Position numbers and translations under genes: made by a program. Positions 27,901 through 39,200 of a stretch of 64,000 nucleotides of DNA are shown piece after piece. The stretch comes from Litomosoides sigmodontis (taxonomy: Eukaryota; Nematoda; Chromadorea; Rhabditida; Onchocercidae), in assembly GCA_963070105.1 (NCBI GenBank), contig OY718805.1:6816001-6880000 (forward strand). The letters are read 5' to 3'. The stretch's first letter is position 1; every line of letters begins with the position of its first letter. Below the pieces are notes generated by a model. The model was not told where the DNA came from. It made no database searches and saw only the letters and a list, made by a program, of their open reading frames with translations.

Positions 27901-28225
27901 CTCTGAAATTGAATGGAGAAAAGATGCAATTCAGATGAGAGGTAAAGAGCATTTTCATCACTTTGTTGAAATTCCCTTCAGAGTTTCATCACTACTATCA
28001 TTCATTATTTTTTAAATTTATAGCTTAATTAATGAAACTTATGAATTAATCCACTAGTGAGTTGTATTTCAAGAATCTGTCGAGTGTGATGAGTGTTAAA
28101 ACATTCTTCCATAAGCATCGTTCTCAAAAAGACGGAATAAAATGTGAAAATATTAAAGAATGTCGGAGTAAAATCTCATAAAATCTGGGTAAAATCAAAG
28201 CTGTTTTACTCCCTCCCTTTTTCAG
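24969..28225. other. Gene-poor interval PLA2 to Ly6 gene
   Basis: 3.2 kb of AT-rich DNA. Open frames (27116-27322 -, 27374-27655 -, 27593-27814 +, 27755-27961 -) show no domain, signal peptide or splice pattern that I can support. I see nothing definite here. Confidence 0.45.
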
Positions 28226-28365
28226 TTCCCACCGGCTTAGCTCAGGAAGATCCGTTTAGGAGGAGTTCGAGAAGGACGACGACCAACGGTGCTCCTTTGC
28301 TACAGTTAGTTCACAACGATCATCAATTGAAGCAATTAATAGATAACAGTGTGTTTAGCTGGTAA
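28226..28365 (+). CDS. Possible isolated exon, unidentified
   Basis: After a strong acceptor (CCCTTTTTCAG) an open stretch of about 46 codons reads PTGLAQEDPFRRSSRRTTTN, then GAPLLQLVHNDHQLKQLIDN and SVFSW. It can end at the TAA (28363-28365) or at a good donor G|GTAAAG two bases into the Trp codon. The composition is protein-like: an Arg/Ser/Thr patch, then an amphipathic helix. It has no Cys and does not join in an obvious way to the Ly6 signal-peptide exon 144 bases downstream. It could be the last exon of an upstream gene whose other exons I did not find, or chance. Confidence 0.3.
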
Positions 28366-28508
28366 AGATGTTGTTTGAATATCCAACTACACGGCCATTG
28401 TACCTACTATGTCTTTCCATTTTAATCTTTCAATTTCACAATTTGTTTCAGAGACTGATGTTTGTTGAAATTAACTGAGGAAATTCATCGTCGCCTAGCC
28501 CTTTCCAA

Positions 28509-29723
28509 ATGTCATTTTCATCTCTAATTTCAATATCAATCATTCTATTCCTCCTAATTACATCTGCTAATCTTATTTATGGTAAGTTATTAGCTATCTG
28601 TTGAGGAATTGCTTATTCGAACTGAGTAATTAATAATTCTGAAATCTGAAAGGTTACGATAGGTGAATCACGATACGTCTAGGAAGATAATCGCAGTTAT
28701 CAGTTCTTTCAGCATACACACATTCGAATCGGTGTTACTCATGCATGTCACCATTGTACGAAGAGTTGTTCAAGGACGGTGTCATGTCAAGGTATCATTG
28801 ATGCTACATGAGTTTACCTCTTCGAGCTACAGTATCTGCAAACACGCATTTCAGTAATAAAGTCAAAAGATTCGGCCTTTCTACTTAGCGCCTCTTGAGC
28901 GTATGCACTTAGCTTAGCACATCTTTACGAACTAGTCTTAAAGAAGGCATCACTTGCTAGAACTACAAATGAATATGTGTGGAGCGGCAGACATTTATAG
29001 GTACTTTTATGAACCGAGGAATTTTACTGCGCAATGCAATGAGCCAATGCAACCGTTCAATATTGGTGTTGTGCCGTGCAGATCAATCTGTCTCACACTT
29101 ACTCAGGACTTCATTGTTATGGGCAAGTCTTACCAATGATTCGTGAGCCAGTCGGAAGCGAAAAAAAGTTCAATCAAAAACGAGCCACTTCTTGAAAATC
29201 ATAAACTTAGATTATGATTGAAGCTTGGTTCCAAGTTATTTTACTGATGTTGTTAAAACAACTTGTGGTTTGATTTTAGGACGTAATACCGGCAAAAAGT
29301 TAACAATACGTGGTTGTGCAGCCTCTATAAGTCGTCACGGTTTTTTCGATAGAACAATGGTTTTATTAGATAGGTTTGATTTTTATTACAACTAATAAAT
29401 TTAACATGAAAAATGAGAAAAAGGGGCCTTTTTCACATGCTAGAACATTTTCCGCCAAAAGTTATTAGTGCTGTCACTTTCAAGCATTTGGAATCTTTCC
29501 TTCTTAAGCGAATTTTAAAACCGTCTCTTACCCTTACAGATATGGTATGTGTCGTGACATTAAAGCATCCGATCTTTTCCGTTATGAATCAGATTCACAA
29601 ACAGTTCGAGTGTGCTCATGTCTCGGTGACCGTTGCAATGTTAGTGCAACTTATTCCGGAACGACCAGCCTACTCATCCTCGCTGTTGCTATTTTAGCAT
29701 CTTTCGTCCCCAAACTATTTTAG
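28509..29723 (+). CDS. Ly6/uPAR-domain GPI-anchored surface protein
   Basis: Predicted small cell-surface protein of the three-finger (Ly6/uPAR) type, a family that is expanded in nematodes. Exons: 28509-28581, 28713-28791, 28947-29122, 29280-29373, 29540-29723; 201 aa with all phases consistent. The signal peptide is in exon 1 (MSFSSLISISIIILFLLITS). The mature part has paired cysteines: RCYSCMSPLYEE, NMCGAADIYRY, a glycosylation sequon in EPRNFTAQC, PCRSICLTLTQ, IRGCAAS, GMCRDIKASDLF, and the family-ending CSCLGDRCN. The C-terminus is a hydrophobic segment (SLLILAVAILASFV) after a small-residue stretch SATYSGTTS, as expected for GPI attachment. The intron after 29122 has GC at its donor (G|GCAAGT); no GT donor keeps frame. 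The exon 3 start could instead be 28944. The ligand or function is not inferable. Confidence 0.8.
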
Positions 29724-30635
29724 GTTTCTTTCTCATTTATTTCCTTCCAATATTTCTTTGAATTTGGTGGACCGGAACAAAAGATAAATACATAAAAAAA
29801 AATTAATGAATTGAACTTACAGTGAAGACATCGAAAATTCATGAAATAACTCAGGCTAGTAAAGAATGATCTCGAAATGGTTAAGATAGCATTTCATTTA
29901 TTACTTGAAAACTGGATGAATGTCACTTTGTCAAAAATAATTCTAAAAAAATATTCATAACTTCAATATGAACTAAATTCCAAACGGTTCAGTGACCGTG
30001 CCCTTATTTCTTGGCATAACCACGGCTTCAACAAGTTAGATGAAAGTCATTTATGGAGCATCAAAAGGATATAAATTCGATCTTTTAGCGTCATCACGGA
30101 CTTTTATTTAAATTGCAAATTTAACAGAAAAATCTGTAAACTGAAATTGTTTAAACATGAAACAATTAGAAATTAAGATTCTAAATTATTTTTAATTTCA
30201 CTGCACATGCACAAACAACAGTTAAAGTCAAAGAGGTCATTGCATAAATTACACACATAACTTGATAAGATCGCGAAAAACTTGGGAAACTCAATGATAC
30301 AGGATATGATATCTGTTAATATAAAATAGCCCTACCTTCTGTAACATACGGAAGTAAAAACATTCCAAAGAAATAAAAAACGATGCAATTCCGGTCACGT
30401 CCATGATCACGACCACGCCAATATTTGATGGGATATTTATGCGAAAGTAATACATTTAAAATCTATATTTTCTGGATCGCTTAAACAGAATTAAACTTGG
30501 ATTACAAAGTATCGCCGGGATAAAATCAACATGCAAAAGTAACAAAAAGTTTTAGTTCCGATTAGGGTCACTCCGCAGTGACCGTTAACTGGTAGTTAGA
30601 GCAAATCAATACAATCACTGCTTAATATCTGCAAC
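29724..30635. other. Convergent spacer Ly6 gene / PGAM5
   Basis: 912 bp between two 3' ends; AT-rich. No open frame or clear AATAAA found near either stop. Nothing else seen. Confidence 0.4.
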
Positions 30636-32464
30636 CTAGAAAGAAACCTTTCCAACAGGCAAATGACCGATATCGCCAAGGGATCTCACAGATACAAAGC
30701 CATTCGGATGTATAACTAGCCAAGTTATCGAACAATGACCAACTGACATTCGCAGCCAACCTTCGGGAGGGAACTGCAGCGCCCTTTAATGTATCAAAGT
30801 TCCTTTTACTAGATTAAGATTAATATGAATTTATTAATATAAGCTTCATAGCGTCATTTTTATTCCTGCAACTATTATTAGTTATATTAAACAGCTGCCC
30901 AAGATACCACTGTAATTTAAAAAAATAAATAAATTTAGAGTTGTTTTCACCTTACATCACTGTGCTTTATATGTCTAATACTCTGAAGCTGAGATTTAAC
31001 AAGGTGTTTACAGCGTAACCAACATTTAGTATTTTTTCAGAGAAAAATAAAAAGCTAAGTTGGCAAACCTGCAAACAAAATATCGTATCACATTTCCGTG
31101 GCAAACAATCAGTTCCCAGCTATCGTTCTTTTGTTTGCAACTAGCACGATGTATGTACTTCCGAAAAGCCGCTTCAATGCGCGATCCTTCCGTTGCGAAA
31201 TTCAAACAAAAGGAATGGTTAACCAGAAAAACTAGGTAAACGAGGCAGTGCAATAATATTTAACATCTTTTTAATTAACTTTATTTCAAGAGCTTTCATT
31301 AATCTTACTGCTTGAAAATCCATATAACCCGTTAAGAAATGCAATATTAGCAACTCAAAAGTGGTATCGAACTGCTCCATGGCTTTATCTACATTTTTTT
31401 TTTTTAAAAGCAGCACAAATAATTTACTTTTTGTTTCGGACGCCAATGTGTGCTAGGTGGTTCAGGTGGGTAAGGTGCTCCTTCCTCTAATAATGAATCA
31501 CTTTTTACTGAACTCAGTGATAGTTCATCTAAGATTAGTTTAGCCGTTTCCTCCGCTCTAGTCATTGTCGACATAACCAAACTATCGAACTTCAAACCAC
31601 TATTCGCCAAGCGTTGACCCACAAACTTCGCTTGCTCTCGTCCTATAAACAGAACAAAACTTAATAATCAATACACAACGCAAAAAAATAGCAGAGAACA
31701 TTACCTAAAGGTGTTAAGCTGAGATAATTTTTATCCTTGTGATCCGTGAAATATTGTCCATGTCGTATAAGAATAATATTTCGTTTCGAAGTTGGTGTCA
31801 CTTCATTCAACATATTTTGACGGCTAGCCAAATCAGCTTTTTCGTAATCTGTAGGATTAACCATGTATTTTGGTTCCCGGCTGTAAGCAAATAAAGAAAT
31901 TTATATAAAAGAACATACCTTTCAACAAAACATATTTATGTTTATAAAAATGTTTATAAAGGACGAATTTTCAAAAAGTGTGCATAACAACAAACAACAT
32001 ATAAATTTTAAGTCAAACTTGAAAAATTCAAAGAAATTGCTAGAGGTCAAAAATAGAGAACTATAAAAATGAGCTTCTGTGAGTTATTCTTACTCAGCAA
32101 ACACAGAAACATTCCATTCTTGTTTTTAACAAAAAGCCACTAATCAAAAACTTTCCAAACACTTCATCTAAAAACTTGATACTAAACCCTGAAAATCACA
32201 GAACCCATGCTTAAAAAATTGAAAAAAAATATTGGAAAAATGAACTTACTTATCCCAGTTATGATCCCATTTACTTTGTGGAGAAGGATGTACAGAAGGG
32301 AATGATGAGGATGTACAAGTTTCAGCGCATTCTGCAGTTTTCAGGAAAACATTTCTCAATGCATCATTTTTCAAACCAAATGGCTGCTTTTCTAATCGAG
32401 CATAGTACACACCTCCGGCTATCACTGATAAAGTGACCGCTGACAATCGAGAGAGCGATGGCAT
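30636..32464 (-). CDS. pgam5: Mitochondrial Ser/Thr phosphatase PGAM5
   Basis: Histidine-phosphatase-fold enzyme that acts as a protein Ser/Thr phosphatase on the mitochondrial membrane, in mitochondrial dynamics and stress. Exons: 32250-32464, 31705-31880, 31428-31642, 31069 to about 31212, 30636-30783. The N-terminal membrane anchor is [18 protein letters not shown]. The WDxNWD-type multimerisation motif appears as KWDHNWD. The catalytic RHG is in [14 protein letters not shown] (human has RHS). The rest of the fold follows: [59 protein letters not shown], the second catalytic His in [14 protein letters not shown], and C-terminal [12 protein letters not shown] with [10 protein letters not shown]. 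The exon 3/4 junction is not resolved: the donor after RPKQK is phase 0, but the visible acceptors before exon 4 need phase 1. A likely trans-splice acceptor (ATTTTCAG) lies 20 bases before the ATG. Confidence 0.9.
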
Positions 32465-33200
32465 TTCGTAGCCTCAAATGGATTCTGAAAATTTCTGCCT
32501 CATCATACATTTTTAAACTGCAACGAATAAAAGTGAATTTCATAAAACTCGCTAGGAATCATCCTCCTTTTGCATCACTTTAAATTATCTTAAAATACAT
32601 TATCGTTGCGTTGGAGAACAAGTTCAAAGTTAAGAAAACAGATTCTACAAACAATTATGCTAAAATCACTCGGCTGAGATCGCTGCAAATGAAGTTATGT
32701 AAAAAAGGTTGCCGCGGTCGCGGTAAGTGACATAAGTAATCTGAAAGAAGAGCAAGTGCATTCAACTGAGATGCCGTAGCAAATCCGAAAATCCATCTAA
32801 ACCATTACATGCAGCAATACCAAACACGTATTTCTACCAGAAAAGCACTTCCGCCACGCCAACATGAAACGGATGAGCTTCTGCATATGTTGGGGAAACA
32901 TTTCCCGGGCGAAATGGGAGCTCTTCACGAGTGAAGGACGGGAGCGTGGGGAGTGGAGTGGGTTTGTGTGCCGTTTGAGTGACTGCGTCCACGTAAAATG
33001 TCGTTGCGTGTTTTCTTAGGCACGAAACACGTGACACACTGACACGTTCTGCTTTTAGTTACGTTGTCTCGTCAATCCTTCTCTCAGTTAGGAAGTGTAA
33101 TATATAGAGTTGCTTTACACAAAAAATGGAAGTAACATCTGAACATTACGGTATGATATTAATTCTGTTAAAGTATTTGATAATTCTAACGGAAAAATAA
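32465..33200 (-). promoter_or_regulatory. PGAM5 upstream region
   Basis: Sequence upstream of the PGAM5 start, with a more GC-rich patch at about 32700-33060. A minus-strand open frame at 32834-33037 lies in this patch; it has no recognisable domain and I read it as part of the promoter region rather than a gene. Confidence 0.35.
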
Positions 33201-36200
33201 GACAACCGTAGAAAAAATTTATGCAAGAATTTTAATATGGAAATGTTCGGCAAACAGGATTATGTTGTATTGAAGACCAGAAATGAACTGGATAATTGCT
33301 CAGGCTTATAACCTTTTTTTAACAACCACAAATTATATTAAGTTATAGTAATCTGTTGGTGGGATGCTTCAATTCACGCAAAAAGACGCGAAATTTATAC
33401 TGTCCCTCAAACAACTAATCCATTAATCATTTTAAATAATTATGAAATTTGTAATCGCAAGCAAGCTCATACATGGTCGATTACGGTGCCACTAAACCAG
33501 TTTACACGTTGTCCTTTTTAAAAGTGCACAAAAATTGTTATATTTAAAGGGACGGCTGCCTTTCTCCTCAAGCAAAAACTACTGTGAATGCCGCCGTTTG
33601 CGGGGAACATTTGTGACAAAGAAGGAAGCCTCCCATGAAACCAACTATTATAATCTTCCTCCGTTCGACATTTTCTTAAGGTGGAAACAATGCTTTCTGC
33701 ACAACCCCGTCAAGAAACTGTTATGTTTTTTGTCCACAAGATGGCAATTTTTGTACGATTCACAAAAGAAGTAACAGTGTTTTTTTGTTGCTAAGTTGTG
33801 GGTGCGTGCGTGAAATATCCACCCGAGCAATCACAGTGTCCTTGCTATGGAATGGAAAACTGCAGATCCGTCCATCCCATTCTTTCATTCCACAATATGA
33901 ATTTTGGTGGTAGAAAACTCGTTTTAGGCATGACTTTATAGGTGGTGCTACTACCATTTACCTTTCGATATTTTAGAAAAAGTTCGTCCGAGGTGGTAGC
34001 ACTGTTACGCTGGAATTGACCATCTCAAACTCAATTGCAACCTCACAATTACAAACATTTAAACGGCGATGATGCATTAACTTCTGACTATTCATCATTA
34101 AAACAAATCTTGCTGGAAAGTTATACGCTCATTAGAGACTTGATATCATGCATTCACTAGTCGATGACCTAGAATTTATCATTAAACTGATCAGAAGGTG
34201 AATTAATGGAGGCGAAATCATGCAGGTATGCAGGAAATACTCTTCGCCATCGTTTTCATATGAATGATATGAAATTTAGACAATATAAAGTAAGATGCGA
34301 ACACTTGAAAGAATTTAATTTTTCCTCCATTTTTTGAATAAAGGATGGTGCAAAAGTTTGCAAACTCAATTTACAATCTTTTTTTTTTTTTGCAATTTGC
34401 TTCCAAAAGTTCAAAATAGAAGTGCTGTGAAGTGTAGGGATTTTTTGATCGCCAATAAGAGGTTGTAATTATAAACTTTTTGCCGGGTACTAAAGCTCAA
34501 TCTTGTGTATTTCCCTTTCCCATTCAACCATTTGAATTACCTTTGAATTGAAGAAAAATGACCTGGTAGGTCAATCCTGGCATTAGTACTCATTTGCAAA
34601 ACTAGCATGGGTTCATTGACCAGTTTTCACAAAATTGATATCATTATTTTTTAAATCAAGCGCTAAACCTACAATTCCGAATCATACCGTTCGGAATTTC
34701 CGGAAGTAGCAAATTTTAAATCACTTCAAGATGCAATTTAAAAAGCAATTTTGTATACAGAACGGAGGAAAGTGTGAATGTGTGGGAACATCATGAGGGG
34801 TTATTGGAAATTTCATTAATTTGTGGACAACAGACGCCAAGACGACTGCAATTTTCGGAACTTTTTGAGAACAATTTGAAGTTTTTTGATTATCCTTTCT
34901 CAAAGCAACCCCTCAAATATCGAACAATTTCTACTACCGTATACTTCTGACGAAGTTAATAAATTTTAGAACCAGATTATGAATGCATTTGTGTTTGCAT
35001 ATCGCTGTTATTACACTTCAATTTACAATTAGCATTTGTTGATTTTATTTTCGATCGTTCCTGTTGGCCAATTATTTTTGAGAAAATAATTGTAAGTTTC
35101 TCATTCTTCATATAAAATTAATTTTTTTACATCCGAAATACTTTTTAAATTATACAGAAACAGCAATAGAACGAGAGCAAGTACAGAAAAGGACGATGGA
35201 CCACGTGAACACGTGGAGATGAAAAGAGTACTGCTATCAAGATGACTGTGATCAAGTAAGATCAGTAGTTCATATTAAATAAGCCGGTTCAATGAAGTTA
35301 AAGAAGGCTGAACTGAAGAAGTCAGTAGGAAAACAGGAAAGTCTTCAAAGACTCGGAATGATCAAATGGTTTCAGATGCAGGAAGATATCACCTTCTCTA
35401 CAATGTTACTGCAATAAAAAGTAAACTACAAATGAAAATGCTTCCTCATTCTCAACAAGTAATTTTCCACGCTTCATTGCTTCCATATGCGAGTGGAATG
35501 GATCACAAAGCGCGTGATCGAATCGACCAATCGGATACAAAATTGAACAGTCACCGGATGTTAAGCGTATAAGCATATGTCAGGCTTCCATTTATATCAT
35601 GGAGTGGCGCATCTGGCAGAAGGAGCGTGAATCTAGCAGAATTTTGAGGTAGGAAGGACCGATTAAATTTCCACCGGAATTTTCTCTGTTATTCTATCCA
35701 ATCCATCAATTTTGCCAAAGAATCCAACAGACAAACAAATTTCATCCAAAATTATATCTTACAACACTTGCTCGAAATTCACGAAGACAGTGAATTCAAG
35801 ACGGATGATAAGAGAAGGATGATAGCGTGGAACATGCATGCAAAGCGCACCGCTACAGTAATTCTATCTAATCATTAACATTCGTTTCTTCCCTTATCTT
35901 TCCCGTGCTTTCTCGTCCTTTTTCCATCTTTCTCTCTCTCCGTTAACCGTGTTCTGTAGTGCGAGAGAAAGGAATGATTTAGGGGAACACCGCCTATGTG
36001 AGTGTGTGTCATTACATCTTTTTGTATGTGAACGAGGGATAGTATTAAAACATGCGTGCTTGATGAAACGTCCGTTCCTCAGTTTGCGCCTTCGACAACG
36101 TCCATTTTTTACTCATTTCCGGCCGGCATCTCCCCACCTTTTTCCTATTCATTCGGCAAAACATAGCTAATTCATTTCTTTCCACCAATTAGTTCACTTC

Positions 36201-39200
36201 ACTCCACGGTACTGTACTGTGGTATTCTACATGATTGACTGTACGTGATGCGCAATTGGATTGGACAAGTTACCGCACAAATTGTAACAGTTAGAAGAGC
36301 GATCAGTTGATACAGTCATGATTACCGAGAGAAGCAACTTACGGTGAGACTACGTGCGCCATGTTGAAATGATACTGTCCTCATTAATTTAAATAAGAGA
36401 TAATTTGATAAAAATGATGGAATAGGTAAGAAATAATATTATTAGCTTTTATATCCTTAATGAACACTTCTTGTCAAATTCACAACAATTATGAATTTTA
36501 GGATTAGAGATGTGCAAGTGAATTTTATAGAGCTAAAAATTGCTTGAATCGAAAAAATTCAAATCTTCAATTTAATCCTTCTTAATTTAAAATGATCATT
36601 CAAGCTAGCATTATCTTCCGGTATTTTTTATAATTAAAAAAACTACGATAAACTACGATGTCTTCATTTTCATCAAGCAATGCAGAAAAGAAATTTCAAT
36701 CGTTTTTTTAACCAAGGTAGTATTGTTACCTCGCTATTTTCTAAAGCTCTCACTCATTACCTTTTTAACTTCATCTGCAATACTATGTGTCTCTCCCCCT
36801 TAATATTCTTAATTAAAGGCTCATTTGATCTCGTACGTCAACATCCTTACAACAATAAGTAGTGAGGTACTCTTGACTCAGCTTTTAATTTAAACTCATA
36901 TAATTAGTATCAGAAGACTGACTTCATATTAGTCAAAAGATCCTACTTAATCAGGTCGCTGTATCAAAGCCATCGATCTCATATGTCTCCACCATCTATG
37001 CCAAACAATGCCTGCGGTTACGGTCAAATATGAAAACAGTTACCCGCTGTTGTACTCATATTTGCATTAAAAGATCAAAACGAAGTGCATGTCAAGTACT
37101 CGCCGTTCTAAATTGTTGGAAGAGGTGCAGTGCCACACATTTGTTTGAAGTTCTCAGGATCGGAATGTTCAGTAGATGTGCGTGTGTGACTTGCTACGGA
37201 TTGTATACGTTACGTGAAGGCATTGCCAAGTAATTAGAAGCAATGCTGTAGTGATGTTGGTACTGTGTTGTGATAGTAAGGTGAGAGGAATGAGCGTTTT
37301 TCTTATGATTGCTGACCATAACAATATCCATTGTGACCAGTAGCCTTGTGAATGTATTGAAGAAATATCTTCGCTAAGATAAAAAATTAGGGCAATGAGA
37401 TGAGAAGAGAGATGTAACAGGCAGATTTAACACACACGTACATGCATACACACTTTTTTAAATTAAAAAATATCAAATAACAACGAAGAAATTAAAATGA
37501 GAAAGAAACATTTTTAAAGGATTTTTAAAGAAGAAAAGAAAAAGCCGCCATTGCAATATTTTGTGAGGCTGATCTAGCTATATTTTATAAGTAGTTTAAA
37601 TTGAATATCAGTAGTTTAAATTTCTGCTCCTGATGTTGGTTGATTTTTGTGGGAGAAAAAGAGCTCAAAAGTTTTATTGGCACTTAGCCTACAAACTTCT
37701 CCGTCGGGATCAAGCTTGATCGTTTTGAAAAAGATTTGATGGATAAAAAATTGCTTGCCTAGGTGGTCTTGCCTCACTCTTCCTCTTCTCTCTCACAGCA
37801 AACTATTTTATAATTTAAGTTCATTGCTTTCCTCCTCCTTTCTTTCTTTCATTCGAGAATAATTCTTCCTTTCCTTCAACCTCTTCCTGAAATAAAACCT
37901 CCCGCGGGCGTAATAACTTTATGCAAGCGATGGACAGTCTGGGGTTGAATGTGAATTATCGATGGATACCCGTTGGGATCCAGCAACACATCGCTTCCGT
38001 GCAAAATTTCGATTTTTGTATGTGAGACCACCAACAGCGTCTGATCTTTTGCAAAAGCTTAATACTGCTTAGGCCTAAATTTGATACTCGATAGAAGTGC
38101 CTTGTGAAATTAATAGTGATAATAAGAGCTGATCTTATTACCTGAGAAGATAAGCATTGAAGTCATTTCTACTTCTACCGCACTTGTCACACCTTCCACT
38201 GCTTCTTATTCTTCACACTTCAATTTTTTTTCTTGCATTTGCAAAGCATTTCTTTCTTGTTGGCATATGTTTGCTCACAATGAAGAGATATGACAATTTA
38301 CAATAGCAATAATAATTAAATGTACGGAGAAATGATCAAAAATTATTCCTTTTTTTCGAAGACAATTGATCTTATTTGAATTCCATCAAACAAAAAACAA
38401 ATTTCCTACGTGAAAAACTGCGTTGCGTCATAAGGATGCTCCAAGAAATTACGCTATCACGCAATAATCTAAATTTGAAGTGAAATAGAAGTATGGCTGT
38501 TTGATTGACAGCAGTTTCACGCAAGTAAATAAACAAACAAGAATAGTTCATAGTAAGACCGAATAACGGAACGGACTAAAAAGGCGGTGCATCTTCCAGT
38601 AACGCACATTTCTTCTCAATACGTCACGTCTCTTTCGCTTGTTTCTTTTTAAATTATTGTAGCCATTTTATCCGAAAGTTCTCCCATTCATACTAAAATG
38701 AAATTCACTATATGATCACATATGAATTTAAAAAAATCGGAAAAAAAATCTCCTCTCGTAGATTGAAATGATTTTTCCCACTCCCTTTCTTGAAGAGTTC
38801 CTTTTATAAGAATTCCTTTTAAAAAAGTGGCAATAGAAGAATGAAAATCCACCCAGTCGACAATTGTCCATCGTTTGTTGCACTTTTTCACTGCGCAACG
38901 GTTTACGCATAATGTCCGTCCTTGTGTGGCACTTCCTCTTCATCAAAATTTCGATTTTTCATTTCTCGGAGCACGTTTTTTAAGCTAGCAAGAACTTCAG
39001 CCACTTGAAAAATTTAATGAGTAATTCTGAACACACACTGCTTTCCTTCGCTTCCTACCCTTGCAAGTAGCCGTAGTGCAGGTAGTGTGGACATGCTCAA
39101 ACTGCTTGTTACATTTCTTGATCATTGATCATTTCACTGGGCAGGCAATTAAATGAAATAATTCGTTGTTTTTCGTTCATTGCAATATGACAGGTAAGCA

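Noticed and set aside
32834..33037. 67-codon open frame (-) upstream of PGAM5
   Set aside because: Located in a GC-richer promoter patch; no homology recognised and not needed for PGAM5.
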